64,000 nucleotides of DNA from Liolophura sinensis (taxonomy: Eukaryota; Mollusca; Polyplacophora; Chitonida; Chitonidae), in contig NC_088296.1 of assembly GCF_032854445.1 (NCBI RefSeq), positions 18,777,485 to 18,841,484 on the forward strand. Direction: 5' to 3'. Under the pieces are notes generated by a model. That model was not told the origin of the DNA. It saw only the letters and a program-made list of their open reading frames with translations, and searched no databases. Positions 24,346-36,122 of this stretch are shown piece after piece. Every line of letters begins with the position of its first letter. Positions within the stretch are counted from its first letter, which is position 1. The position numbers and the translations under genes were made by a program.

Positions 24346-24949
24346 ATCAAGGCCACCGCCTTATGGCCGTAGCCGTATACTGTATGCCGCGTTGCTAGAA
24401 GCGTAACTAAACAGTTTGTAGCTCCCACTAAGTTATGCCGAGATAAAAATGGTATACAGATTAAAAACCTAGGCTGCAATGTAGCAAATCAAATTAGTTG
24501 ATGGCTACTTTTATTCTATTTTAAAAAATTGAATTGTTTACTCTTTTTAGCATCAAGTTTTCCTGTAAATTAACTTTAAAATTTGAACGTACCTACGTCA
24601 AAGCAACATATACCGGAAAGTAACAACAGAATCTCAATCAGCAAATTATATAAGTTGTGCCCTCTCCATCTACTCTACAGGTATGCATCAAGGTATTTAG
24701 TTATCAGGCCAAGATCGCCATGTCAATTACGGTATATGATCCTATTTTGATGCGAAAATTAATCGAATTATGATTCGCCTTATACATAAATGAACTGAAA
24801 TGATCATTTCTATTCAATGTGCTTATTATAAGTACATTTCTTGGTTTACCCATTTATGTTTTAGATGCTAAATATTTTAAGATCAGACAGTAAATATCTT
24901 TCGTCTACATGTCCATTAGAAACGTTGGCGAGTATACATAAAAATTAAC

Positions 24950-25270
24950 ACCCACAGTAAAAAGAGCAAAACCAGAGCAGCCACGGCAGTGTGGTAGCTC
25001 AAACACCGCATCTGTCAATTTGCCTCAGTCAGGCTTTTATTTTATCTGCTCAGGAAAATGTCATAAAGAGTTGTAAATTACATTCCCCATAGCACGATGG
25101 CTTAAGCAAATTTAGGTAACAAAACATGCAGGTATGTTAATGGCAATTGATTAGACGTCAATTGGCCAGAATTACTCAAAATGCGGTGTGGTCGTCACAT
25201 TTAACATATATGTACAACATCATTACAACAATGCAAAGGGAAGTCAACCTCATTACTAGGAGGCTAGGAC
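24950..25270 (+). repeat. dispersed repeat R copy
   Basis: Begins near 'gagcaaaaccagagcagcca' and runs through 'catagcacgatggcttaagc', 'aattgattagacgtcaattg' and 'gtcgtcacatttaacata' to 'aacaatgcaaagggaa'. It defines the 3' part of the family well. Confidence 0.6.
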
Positions 25271-25816
25271 GCTTGGATTCAGGAACGCAATCATTAACAT
25301 GAGTTTGATCCAACCACACGGTAAAAGTTTGGAGCATGGCTATTAAGTTGCTTGTGTAACCTAACCGTTTGAGTTCTGTTCATTTTTTTCTTGTGAGGTT
25401 TGATTGGAAGGCAAAATGCTGATTTTCTACTGGAAAAGCCATGTTAAAGGTGATGTTATGAAACATTTGTTTACCGAAAAATGTTATGTGGTTTACCGTA
25501 ATGTTAGTATTTGACAATACATTCCGGCATGGTTTGGGGTATGTTAGGTTTTACGGCAGCAGAACACAGTCGATCTGAAGATAAAGTATTTACCAAGAAC
25601 ACAAAGTTAAACATAGCAAGAAAAGGAAAGGGAGATAAGCACTAACACATACAATGAGTAAACAAATGTCACACGTGTCACACAAGTATACACGTATTCA
25701 GTCTGTAGATGTCGGTCAATCTGTGTGTTGCAAAAGAGAATGCCAATTAGCACAAGTCGGTCAGTGTGATATGAATCTTCATCTTCAACTTCTGGCAAAC
25801 GATGCATATTATTTGA

Positions 25817-26164
25817 GTGAGTGAGTGAGTGAGTGCTTGGGGTTTAACGTCGTACTCAACAATTTTTCAGTCATATGACGACGAAGGAATCTTTAGGGTG
25901 CATGTACGTGTACCTCCTTGTAGCAGGACGGATTTCCACTGCTCTTTTATTTAGTGCTGCTTCACTGAGACGACTTACCGAAGGCAAGTAAGCAGCCCCG
26001 CCCGAACCATTATACTGATACGGGTCAACCAGTCGTTGCACTATCGCCTTCATCCTGAACGCCAAGCGAGGAAGTTACAACTTCCTCTTTTAAAGTCTTA
26101 GGTGTGACTCGATGAAGGATTGATCCTGGATCTACCGGTCCCGAAGCGGACGCTCTACCAACTG
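25817..26164 (-). mobile_element. full-length SINE family S2 with 13-base target duplication
   Basis: Flanked by perfect GCATATTATTTGA repeats (25804-25816 and 26165-26177). On the reverse strand it begins with a tRNA-like head (CAGTTGGTAGAGCGTCCGC, then a B-box-like GGATCAATCC). It runs through 'gaggaagttgtaacttcctc' (a perfect short hairpin) to 'gttaaaccccaagcactcac'. This is the reference copy of S2. Confidence 0.85.
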
Positions 26165-26627
26165 GCATATTATTTGAAGCGTTTTCCCTGGCAATAATAT
26201 TAAATACAACTCAGTGTGTCAGTACGTCTGTGTACATGTGACTGTACTCCTATACATGCGGCTAAAAGTTTGTTTGTTGAAAAAAAGTATGATTTAATGA
26301 AAAAAAAAATGAAGCGATGTAAGTAACCAGGTGTCTGATTAAGCATTTTATTTAAATTCATTTCCATGCATGTGTTTTTCTACCTCAGGTTTGTATGACA
26401 TTGAACTGTAAACTGTGAAAAATATGTAATTTAAAGTACGAACATACTGGAAAATGAAGAAAAAATAACAATCTCCAAACCAGTTCATCTGTGTCACGTG
26501 AATGTAGCAGTTCAATGTTATACAATGTCGCCTCTACTAGTATGCTTGAAAACTTTTATAGTCATCAGACGGTGATCTTAGGATCTGGATTTTAGGGAGA
26601 GAAAATACGCAAGATCGCAGTACCTTC

Positions 26628-26790
26628 TCCCGCATTCAGGTGTGGGGACGGTCTGCCGGTAACGTAGGAATGGCCGTGAGCTTTGAGCCCGGCTTTCTCA
26701 CTCCATTATGCTGACCAACGTCTTATAAGTGAAATATTCTTGAGTACGGCGTAAAACACCACTGGAATAAACAAATAAACATATTAAACC
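26628..26790 (+). mobile_element. SINE family S1, 3' half
   Basis: Tail block 'aatattcttgagtacggcgt', then aaaacacc and an A-rich end. The middle part is degraded ('gagcccggctttctcactcc'). It lies just outside the left edge of unit 3. Confidence 0.6.
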
Positions 26791-26901
26791 ATATTTATAA
26801 AAAAAAGCGTTGCCATTGTTGATTGAATACGTCTATTTCGTAAAATTAAGTAAAATTACTCAGTAACACGTAATTCCGCTGCCAATTGTTTTTAAATATC
26901 G

Positions 26902-27138
26902 GTGAGACTGAACGAGGGAATCCAGGTTTTGGGGTTAGCATTATTATGCATATTGCTGTACATAGCTTGTGGTGTCACTAAGGACAATTCCGGGAGTGAC
27001 TCTGAGGGAGACCTGAATATAGATAAAAAGCTAAAAGAACCAGACCATATAGCACTTGTCAACCCTCATTACCAGTGCGCGCGCATCCAGGAGTGTCATT
27101 ATGATCTTAGATCTAAATGGATCTCACACTATTTTTAA
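26902..27138 (+). other. small hypothetical ORF, possible decayed secreted-protein exon
   Basis: The open frame starts at a GTG; a more natural exon start would be after the AG at about 26926 (aatccag then gttttgg). It encodes a strongly hydrophobic leader (VLGLALLCILLYIACGV), an acidic stretch, then VNPHYQCARIQECHYDL and a stop. I do not recognise it. A homologous but stop-containing copy lies at the matching place in unit 2, so this is a duplicated remnant or one exon of a small secreted protein. No ATG supports it as a stand-alone gene. Confidence 0.3.
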
Positions 27139-27247
27139 ATGTTACGGTTAACTTTATGGTTTGTTGTGTGTTAGTATTTATATGTATGGTAATAACAAAA
27201 TATCGGCCTGCGTTACAAAATATCCATACACAGTTAAACATATATTT

Positions 27248-27358
27248 TCTTTATTTATTTGATAGGCGTTTTACGCCGTACTCAAAGATATTTCACTCAT
27301 ACGACGGGGGCCAGCGTCATTGTGGGAGAGAAACCGGTAGACCTTCCCACTTACCAGT
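27248..27358 (-). mobile_element. SINE family S1 fragment
   Basis: Reverse-strand tail: 'tttatttatttgataggcgt', 'acgccgtactcaaagatatt', then a middle with an internal loss. The head is missing. Confidence 0.6.
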
Positions 27359-29606
27359 TAAACATATGAGTAAAAGCATAATAACATTTGAATAAAATCT
27401 AAACAACTTTTCTGCCAAGATATATTGGTCGGGTATCACAGGTGCGTCCTACCTACCTATTTCTTTTCATCAGAGTCTGGTCTTTTCCTCATTCGTTTGA
27501 GACATAATAATCAGAATTAATACAGATCACTTAATTTGACATCAAAATCATCATTCAGCCGCCGGGCATATGTACAGATAAATGAAAGTTATAACGAAGT
27601 CCCATATACATCTAGGCGATGGTGCACTCTGTAACCGTATACTCTATAGCCGAAACTCTAGCTAAACGTAATATTGAGTATTACCTGCGTGTTTTTTTTA
27701 TAATACATTAATGCGTGTAAATCAAAGCAACAATAGACTTAAATACGTGATGAAGAAAATATCATTCTCTACAAATGATCGTCACCGGTGTTGTACGAAT
27801 GGGTAACAGATGTCGGTAATAAAACACGTGTTAGTACGCATGTATAGACATCATGTAACTGGCCTTAGTAGTGGTATATTGGAAGTCAAAAATTCCGACA
27901 AAAAAAAGATGCACCAACGTTTTCAATCTTGCTGCCGCCCATTTCCGAGTAGACTGAATAACATTAAGAAAAACACATTTGTATCGGCGAATCTATCACT
28001 GAAATTTGTTGACTGCTTCTCTTTGCAAGAATCCGTACAAATTTCGTAGTATGTAAAAGTTTGTTAGACGACATTTGAGAATTGATATCACGCGTATTGG
28101 GCTGGAGAGTTCGTTTTGGTTGATATGTTATATACGAAGTTCACCGTTGACGTGTATTTTACTGGCACTTGAGTGTCCTGACCAATGAAATCAGTGCCTC
28201 TTTAAAAGACGTGTCCATATACCCCCGCCTAAATTTAAAACTGACTGCAACCCCAACCCACTCACAGTCTTCTATCCCATCCACTACACACTCTACATGT
28301 TTTTTAAACGTTAACTTCGGTAAACTCCAGAATGGATGAATACAATGTAGATTACCTTTGACTGGACATTTCGATTTCACCCAGAATACTCTCTAATATG
28401 GGGAACAAAAGGTATTAAGTTTGCCAGATCTCTATGTGAGATTTTCACGGCGTTCTTTGATATGAGAAGAGTACTCAGGATGGCAGATAAATCTTTTTGC
28501 GTCATATCATAAAACATTACCCGTAACGTAATTAATTGGTTCAATATCTATATATACATTTCATATCATATTTTTACTGTTATTAATGAGCTCAGATTAA
28601 GAGCAGTCATGCGTGTATCTCTGAATGTATCCTACTGACGTCAGCCCGCATACGGCCGTAGAGATGCTAACAGAGACGGATCCATGATTCGCTGAGCGTT
28701 ACAAATTAGCCAACTGGAAAAGTAAACATACGTCAGTGACAAGTCATTACTTTGTGTTTTTTACTCCACAAGATGCGTTGAGGCTCTGGAGTGATTGGCC
28801 TGTATACCTGAGAATTTTATTTTGCACAATGTAAATCTCTTCTGCAGTTCACGACAAAAACCACGTAACATAACGTATGAACGTAAGACAGCATGAGTTA
28901 ACATAGGATCGAAACATAAAAAAATCTGGTAAAAATCATACTAGATTCATAATGTAGATTTCAGTACAATTTAGGTATATACACTTATCCAGTAATACTA
29001 AACAAAGTAAATGAATGTCTATTTGAAACATTGTATTTGAATGCATTTCTATTACCATAACAAATTGAGACAGCGATTTAGTGAAAAGTGATGATATTCA
29101 GCAAATGAGATGGCGGCCGATATTGAGCATATCAGATCGTCACCGGTTTTGTCTTTTTTACTTGTATGCAGGGAGCCTTGAAGTTACACAGCAAAACAGT
29201 TAATTGCTGTAAATTCTCAGCCTGTTATCGATAAAAAAATTAAATTTGCACAGGGCTGCCTGGGATTACGTCTTGTTTCAACTTGAAAAAGGCATATTAA
29301 TTCCTGCATTTATCTGTTTTATCCTGTTTAATACTTTATCATTAGGCACTCATCGTGAAAAGCGACTTTAGCATGACTTAAGTCAAACCTTAAAATCGGG
29401 AAAAATGACGCAGTTGATAGCATTCACAGTGCGATACGGTTGTCCCAATATAACATAAATTATGGCTTCTTAAATATTTCTTAAATACATCTGATACGGC
29501 TTGAAAAATTGGCATTTAAATCACATTTGAAATTTGCGCCCAATTTTTCAAAACTGGCTAACTGTTCAACCATGGTCTAGGTAGCGTGTAATTCTTATTA
29601 TTTATG

Positions 29607-29859
29607 GGGCCTCCGTGGCTCAGTTGGTTAGCGCTGCGTATTGACCCAGGAGCGTCTCACCAATGCGGTCGGTGTAAGTTCAAGTCCAGCTCATGCTGGC
29701 TTCCTCTCTTGCTATATGTGGGAAGGTCTGCCAGATGATCGTGGTTTTCCCCCGGGCTCTGCCCGGTTTCCTCCCACCATAATGAGGGCCGCCGTCGTAT
29801 AAGTGAAATATCCTTGAGTAAAGTGTAAAACACCAATCAAAAAAATAAATAAATACATG
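29607..29859 (+). mobile_element. full-length SINE family S1 upstream of gene 3, with target duplication
   Basis: Flanked by perfect TTATTATTTATG repeats (29595-29606 and 29860-29871). The head is GGGCCTCCGTGGCTCAGTTG (A-box) with B-box-like AAGTTCAAGTCC, the middle 'cccgggctctgcccggtttc', and the tail 'gtaaaacaccaatcaaaaaa' plus AAT repeats. The homologous place in unit 2 is empty, so it inserted about 0.6 kb upstream of the gene 3 start after the unit 2/3 duplication. Confidence 0.9.
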
Positions 29860-29949
29860 TTATTATTTATGTATTAATATAAACAGTCATATCACTGCGT
29901 ATTTTTTTTTACCTATTTGTGATTCAACCTACTATTTAAGCATTTACTC

Positions 29950-30095
29950 GAATAGTTGGAATAAAACCCTGACTGTAATAAATTGACAAGAGGCCGTCTT
30001 TTACCGGTTATGAGTGCCCATTCGTCAATTATCACACTCTTGTCGCTACTTTCATTTTACTCTCTATGCTGTACGCCCTTAATTATATTGGAGAA
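29950..30095 (-). repeat. dispersed repeat R, reverse copy upstream of gene 3
   Basis: Counterpart of the copy at 16990-17130. Contains 'cacactcttgtcgctacttt' and 'attttactctctatgctgta'. Confidence 0.55.
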
Positions 30096-30426
30096 AACAT
30101 TTCCAGATTGTAAACATAAACATCGTATAAATGACAATATAAAGATACTTGTTAACTGTCATAACGATGCATTCGGGAATATCAGCATGACTTTGTGTTT
30201 AAACCGAGCTCAAATAATTTTTTAACATAACATTTTGGGGCTTGAAATATGTTTGACTTGAAGAGTGCACAAAACATCCGGGTTAAATCTAAATTAATTT
30301 TTTTTTCCCAACCAGGTAGAAGAAAAATCTAGGTGGACTGTACTAATTAGTTGTCTTATTACCTGTAGGCCATATCAAAGCGTTGGTGTTTTAGGGTGAG
30401 CCCTCTTACTTACGTCCTGCTACGCA

Positions 30427-30469
30427 ATCTGCATAACAAAATTCGCGTAGGTTTTAAATTGTATAAAAG
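30427..30469 (+). promoter_or_regulatory. core promoter of gene 3 with altered octamer
   Basis: TATAAAAG is intact at 30462-30469, but the octamer reads ATCTGCAT (30427-30434) where genes 1 and 2 have ATTTGCAT. This is the reverse of gene 2, which keeps the octamer and loses the TATA consensus. Confidence 0.6.
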
Positions 30470-30492
30470 CTGGGGATGTTGAGGTGTTTGGG

Positions 30493-30551
30493 CACACTTC
30501 AGTGAAACTCTCAGAACTGCAGATCAACAAACCGTGACGTCTCCTTCTCAG
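30493..30551 (+). other. gene 3 non-coding exon 1 (5' UTR)
   Basis: Same exon as in genes 1 and 2 but with a short deletion near the end (CCTTCTCAG instead of CCTTACCCAG) before GTATGT at 30552. The 5' end is inferred. Confidence 0.6.
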
Positions 30552-30961
30552 GTATGTTATGTACGGTACAGGTTATCAGTTTGAACACATGCTCTAGTAA
30601 TTCATTCTAATGAAGGCATTTGTTTATCTTTGTTAACTCATGTTTAACAAAACTATGCTTTAAGTGTCACTGAACACATTTAGTATTTAGTGCTAATTAC
30701 CTTCTTAAACATATTCTTAAGGTTCAGTGTAGTACATTGTTTGTCCCAAAACTTCAACCAAAACACTGCATATTTAGAGGCAAGTACATATAACGGTCAA
30801 ACAGTATTTCAATTTCTAGGGAAACACTTTTCCGTTAGAACTTTACTACCTTTCAGACGAACTCAAACCTATTTGTAAGATCACTGAGATTCTCGGAAAG
30901 AGAAGAAAAACGTGTAACATGGACGGACAAAATCTGAGCTATTAAAGATAAATTTTGCCGT

Positions 30962-31225
30962 TCAGTACAGGGGCTCTCATGGCTTGGTGACCGCAAACGG
31001 TCTAGGATGCTCGCTTTACCGTTTTGCCGAATGTTGAAGACTTCTTGTCTTCCACCACTTATGTGCATATTTGTACTTCATATGTACAAAAGTGTGACAG
31101 TCACTTGCCAAAGGTCGGTGGTTTACCCTGCACACCCGGGTTTCTTCCAACCATGAAAATGGCCCTCATTGCATAAGTGAATAAATGTACAATGTGCTTC
31201 CGAATGGCATTAAACAACAATAAAA
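30962..31225 (+). mobile_element. SINE family S4 in intron 1 of gene 3
   Basis: The head is 'ggggctctcatggcttggtg', the middle 'ccctgcacacccgggtttct', and the tail 'gcataagtgaataaatgtac' then 'attaaacaacaataaa'. The most complete S4 copy in the window. Confidence 0.55.
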
Positions 31226-31315
31226 ATATGCAAACATAAATATACAAACAATTAAACAAATAATTGCAACACCGGATCCATTGGTTTCCTTTGCAGATAA
31301 ACGTCGTCCTTCAAC

Positions 31316-31448
31316 ATGCGTCTCTCTACGTTCCTTGTACCACTGGCTGTGGTAGTTTCTGTCTGTATGGTTTTCGTTGTCGGATCTGAGCGTCAGGAGA
31401 GACAGGCTGGATACCAAAGACCTCAGACATACACTAGGCCGCCCTACG
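31316..31448 (+). CDS. gene 3 exon 2: signal peptide exon
   Basis: The acceptor TTTGCAG ends at 31296, the ATG is at 31316, and the donor GTAAGT is at 31449. It has 44 codons plus one base, so phase 1 matches exon 3. Linker residues SERQERQAGYQRPQTYTRP follow the signal peptide. Confidence 0.8.
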
Positions 31449-34400
31449 GTAAGTTTTACCTTTAATGTATTCAAAGGATTATCTTCAAAGTACTTTTGCA
31501 GTCCTTAAATTTAGAACTAAAGTTAAGTTATTGACACTCGGTGTTGTTCTTTTTCAAAAGCTGAAAACAACAAGCACTATTTTCATCAACATGTTTATTT
31601 GTCATTAAAATAAAACTAATTCATCTTAGGCACATATCGCATTGTTTTTTTTTCTCGCACACATATATGCAGAAGACTTAAACATCTGACATGAAATCTG
31701 ACAAATCGTGTATGTTGACAAATTTTAGGCTTGGCTCTTAGTCTGCTGTCGTTTTCTTGTATCTCTTTAAAAAACCAATGTTCAATTAATCCTTTGAAGA
31801 TCAATGAATTCTTTAAATGGCGACAAGCACACTTTTTGGGAAATTGTGAACATTTAACTTTTTTCGTGAATATCAAACTGAGAAAAAAAGAGAAAGTACA
31901 TGGAAAACTCGATGTTCAATGTTGATGTAATAAACATAGATGCCTATACATCCCATTCCGGGGGTACTCAAAATTATTACATAGTGTTATACTCACTGTA
32001 AAAATAGAGGAGCTTCCGAACAACCATAAATGTAAGAGAAAAACGTGAAAGAGGTGTCACATAGCTGTTTAGGTATGAAGGCAAGTACACTGGTGTAGTT
32101 TGTTCATTGTAGTGCAGATGTAATTATGGCGACATTCAGTCAGAAACAGAAGCCCGGTTTATATAGAAAAAATAATCGTTTAAGTAAAGCTACTCTCATC
32201 TAAAACTATATAATTGACTATCAAGTTTCAATGACATGGGCAGATTCTGATAAAAGCTGGAATGGTATCAACGTTCTAGGTTTTCAATTAGTTTACACGT
32301 GCATTTTTTCGGCTTTTAAATTCTCCTACCAGTCCACACTGCTGGGCACAAATGAAAATAACAGCAACATTATCATCGCAATCTTAAAACTTGTAGAATG
32401 AAGTCAACACTGCGGTTACTTAGGCCACCTCGGAATATCCTTGCAATTGCAACAAAACTATATATACAATTTCTGAAGCAATGCCTTATTCCCACTAAAT
32501 TTTATTCATTTTAATGGTAGTCGTGTTGTAAATAGTCTTTCTGTTTATACTTAATACTTCTTTTAATTCAAATTGAACTTTAAATCTAATGTTGACAGGT
32601 GGTGGATGTCAAGGAGCTTACTGCTGTGGTTCCAGAAGATATAATCCGCAACTAGAGAAGTGCTGTGGTACAACAGTCATCGCAAAGGATGGCGAATGTT
32701 GCCAAGGGCAAACATACCAGACGAACACCCACGTCTGCTGCGGCGAAACGCTCGTCCCTAAAGGCAACTGCTGTGGTAGTGATGTTATCAACACGGCCAA
32801 CGGAGAAGATTGTTGCTACGGACAGAAATACTACACTGCCAACCATGACTGCTGTGGACAAAACGTTGTCCCTAAGGGCAGCTGCTGTGGAAATACAGTT
32901 ATCAACACAGGTTATGGAGAAGACTGTTGCTACGGGCAGAAATACAACACGAACAGTCACGTCTGCTGTGGGCAAAAAGTTGCCGCTAAGGGCAGCTGCT
33001 GTGGCAACGAAGTCGTCAACAAGGACAATGGCGAAGATTGTTGCTACGGGCAGAAATACTACACTGCCAGTCATGAATGTTGTGGACAAAAAGTGACCGA
33101 TAAGGGCAGCTGCTGTGGCAATGACGTCATCAACACTGGAAATGGTGAAAATTGTTGCTATGGTCACAAATACTACACAGCCAGCCATGTCTGCTGTGGG
33201 CAAAAAGTGACCGCAAAGGGCAGCTGCTGTGGCAATAACGTTATTAACAAGGACAATGGCGAAAGTTGTTGCTATGGACAGAAATACTACACTGCCAGCC
33301 ATGAATGCTGTGGACAAAAAGTGACCGCAAAGGGCAGTTGCTGTGGCAATAACGTTATTAACAAGGACAATGGCGAAAGTTGTTGCTATGGACAGAAATA
33401 CTACACTGCCAGCCATGTCTGCTGTGGACAAAAAGTGACCGCTAAAGGCAGTTGCTGTGGAAATAATGTTATTAGCAAGGACAATGGCGAAAGTTGTTGT
33501 TATGGACAGAAATACTACACTGCCAGTCATGAATGCTGTGGAGAAAAAGTGACCGCTAAGGGCAGCTGCTGTGGCAATAATGTTATTAGCAAGGACAATG
33601 GAGAAGATTGTTGCTATGGACAGAAATACTACACTGCCAGCCATGAATGCTGTGGACAAAAAGTGACCGCAAAGGGCAGCTGCTGTGGCAATAATGTTAT
33701 TAGCAAGGACAATGGAGAAGATTGTTGCTATGGACAGAAATACTACACTGTCAGCCATGAATGCTGTGGACAAAAAGTGACCGATAAGGGCAGCTGCTGT
33801 GGCAATAATGTTATTAGCAAGGACAATGGCGAAAGTTGTTGTTATGGACAAAAATACCACACTGCTAGCCATGAATGCTGTGGACAAAAAGTGACCGCTA
33901 AGGGCAGCTGCTGTGGCAATAATATTATTAACAAGGACAATGGCGAAAGTTGTTGCTATGGACAGAAATACTACACTGCCAGTCATGAATGCTGTGGACA
34001 AAAAGTGACCGCAAAGGGCAGTTGCTGTGGTAGTGACGTTATCAACACCGGCAATGGAGAAGACTGTTGTTACGGAAAAAAATATTACGCTGCCAGTCAC
34101 GACTGCTGTGGACAAAAAGTGACTCCCAAGGGCAGCTGTTGTGGCAACAGTGTTATCAACAAGGATAATGGCGAAGATTGTTGCTACGGACAAAAATACT
34201 ACACTGCCAGCCATGAGTGTTGTGGGCAAAAAGTGACCGCTAAGGGCAGCTGCTGCGGGGGCAAAGCCTTTACCACCGCAAATGGAGAAGATTGTTGCTA
34301 CGGACAGAAATTTTACACGAACAGCCACGTCTGCTGTGGGCAACAGGTTGCCGTTAAAGGTAGCTGCTGTGGCATTGATGTCCTTAACCCCGAGAACAGA

Positions 34401-34847
34401 GAAGATTGTTGCTACGGACAGAAATTCTACACGAACAGCCACGTCTGCTGTGGGCAAAAAGTTGTCCCTAAGGGCAGCTGCTGTGGCAACGATGTCACTG
34501 GCAATGGAGAAGATTGTTGCTACGGACAGAAATTCTACACGAATACCCACGTCTGCTGTGGACTAAAAATCTCCACCAAGGACAGCTGTTGCAATGGTAA
34601 TACTTACGATCCAACTTCGGAAAAGTGCTGCAACCAGAAAGTCGTCAGTTCGAAGGATTATTCCGACTGTTGCTACGGAGTGGCCTTCGACACGAGGAAT
34701 TCTGTCTGTTGTGGGAAGAAGGTCGTACCAAAAGGACACTGTTGTGGCACGACTGAATTCAATCCAATCGTGAAAGGTTGTTGCTCTGGAATTGTCGTCA
34801 GCCGCGGAAAAGGTAACCCATGCGGGGGCGGGTTTTACCCGTTTTAA
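31316..34847 (+). CDS. galaxin-like dicysteine-repeat protein, gene 3 (793 aa)
   Basis: Exons 31316-31448 and 32599-34847 join in phase 1 to give an intact 793-aa protein. The signal peptide differs from gene 2 at a single residue (STFL against STFF). After GGGCQGAYCCGSRRYNPQ there are 16 CCYG units, mostly 38 residues with three CC pairs, two fewer than gene 2; this accounts exactly for the 76-residue difference. Units 4-10 are homogenised for the NNVI(N/S)KDNGE linker, and unit 12 has CCYGKKYYAAS. The C-terminal segment with SSKDYSDCC and the end PCGGGFYPF is nearly identical to gene 2. Predicted secreted matrix protein of the galaxin type; family known from coral and other animal matrices, function here inferred. 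The extreme similarity of the 3' half to gene 2 points to recent duplication or gene conversion. Confidence 0.85.
32813..34615 (+). repeat. 114-bp coding tandem repeat of gene 3
   Basis: Sixteen in-frame units. A run of seven (units 4-10) is very alike at base level ('aataatgttattagcaagga' variants). The last four units match the last four of gene 2 almost base for base. Confidence 0.85.
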
Positions 34848-35165
34848 ATTTCCTTCAAACCTGAACGATGATCACTCAACGCTGACATCGACTAGAGCCG
34901 CATATAAAAAGCGAACGTTGCTTTTTAATCTCAAATATTGACAGGGTAAACAGTATTGGCCTACATGTAGGCGTGGAAAGACTTTCCTAAATCAAATCTG
35001 GATCTCCGTATTATAAGATGACAAGCATAACACGTGTGCAGGGTGAATGTGTAAAATATAAGAACATTTGTGACACATGATTTGTTTTATTTATGAGGTC
35101 CTAAATTTTTTTAAAGTAATGTGGCCAATAAATTTTGTTCGTGTGTTGTAAAATGGTGTTATGTT
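34848..35165 (+). terminator. gene 3 3' UTR and poly(A) signal
   Basis: AATAAA at 35127-35132 is followed by TTTTGTTCGTGTGTTGT, nearly the same as gene 2. The UTR is collinear with gene 2 throughout. Confidence 0.65.
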
Positions 35166-35473
35166 CTCATTTATTCCGATGCATAATATATGAAATATTT
35201 ATTTTTGCTGGGATCGGTTGCTCAAATTTCACAGTATTCTTTTTATATTCATTTGGTTTATAACTGGGCCATTCTTAATACTTTGGCCACAACACATTGT
35301 GTTTAAATATTAAAGCTCACACAGCTGTATTATGAAAAAATGAAAACAATAGAATAGGTATGTCAGTTGTAAGCTTTTCAGCAACTGTCCAGTTAAACAG
35401 AGTGGTGATATTGAAACTGTACAATGTTAAAACAGCCTCTAATCCGAGCTAAACTGGAATTAGTTACATATGG

Positions 35474-35620
35474 TTAAAGACGTCCGGGATAGAGATGAAA
35501 CCCACAGCAGTCACGACACTGTGATAACCGGCCAATGGGCACACACAAACGCTGGAATACAGTCTCCTGTCAACTTACCTTAGCGAAGGTTTTATTCTGT
35601 GCATGTAAATGCCTACGTTG
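35474..35620 (+). repeat. dispersed repeat R, diverged copy after gene 3
   Basis: Paralogue of the copy at 23066-23280 ('ttaaagacgtccgggataga', 'cagtctcctgtcaacttacc'). Confidence 0.45.
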
Positions 35621-35957
35621 TGAGCTTTGGTAGAAATCGGCAAAAATTACGCAGTGATTATAGTTGCAGTGTGCGTGGCTAGTTCAGAACGCATAGCGCC
35701 ACTGATCTACCAGACCTTGAATGTAAGTTGGAGAACATTATGGTTACAAAATGTGACATATACACGTACAACTTTCCTTAGAATGGGTCTACACAAAGAC
35801 ATCTTGCCCTATATGGTTTAAATTATCATGTTTTTGTGGTTGTGTCAGTGACTAATTGTGTAAGAGAAGGCGACTATATACGTAACATTCCATCTGAAAA
35901 ATTTTTGCCGCCCGCAATATTGCTTTTTTCAGCGTGACATAATATGTCGAATCTAAA

Positions 35958-36122
35958 ATTATTTATTTATTTGATTGGTTTTTTACGCCGTACTCAAGAA
36001 TATTTCACTTATACGACGGCGGTTAGCATTATGATGGGTGGAAACCGAGCACAGCCCTGGGTAAACCTACGACCACCCGCAGGTTGCTGACAGAACTTCC
36101 CAAACGCGGCCGGAGAGGCCCC
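35958..36122 (-). mobile_element. SINE family S1, 3' two thirds
   Basis: Reverse strand, from the AAAT tail through 'acgccgtactcaagaatatt' to 'gcaggttgctgacagaactt' and 'gcggccggagaggcc'. Absent from the same place in unit 2. Confidence 0.7.

Noticed and set aside
29607-29690. Possible tRNA gene (A-box and B-box present)
   Set aside because: It continues into a SINE body and tail with target duplications; the anticodon arm is not intact. The same applies to other S1, S2 and S3 heads and to 36440-36530 and 44850-44912.
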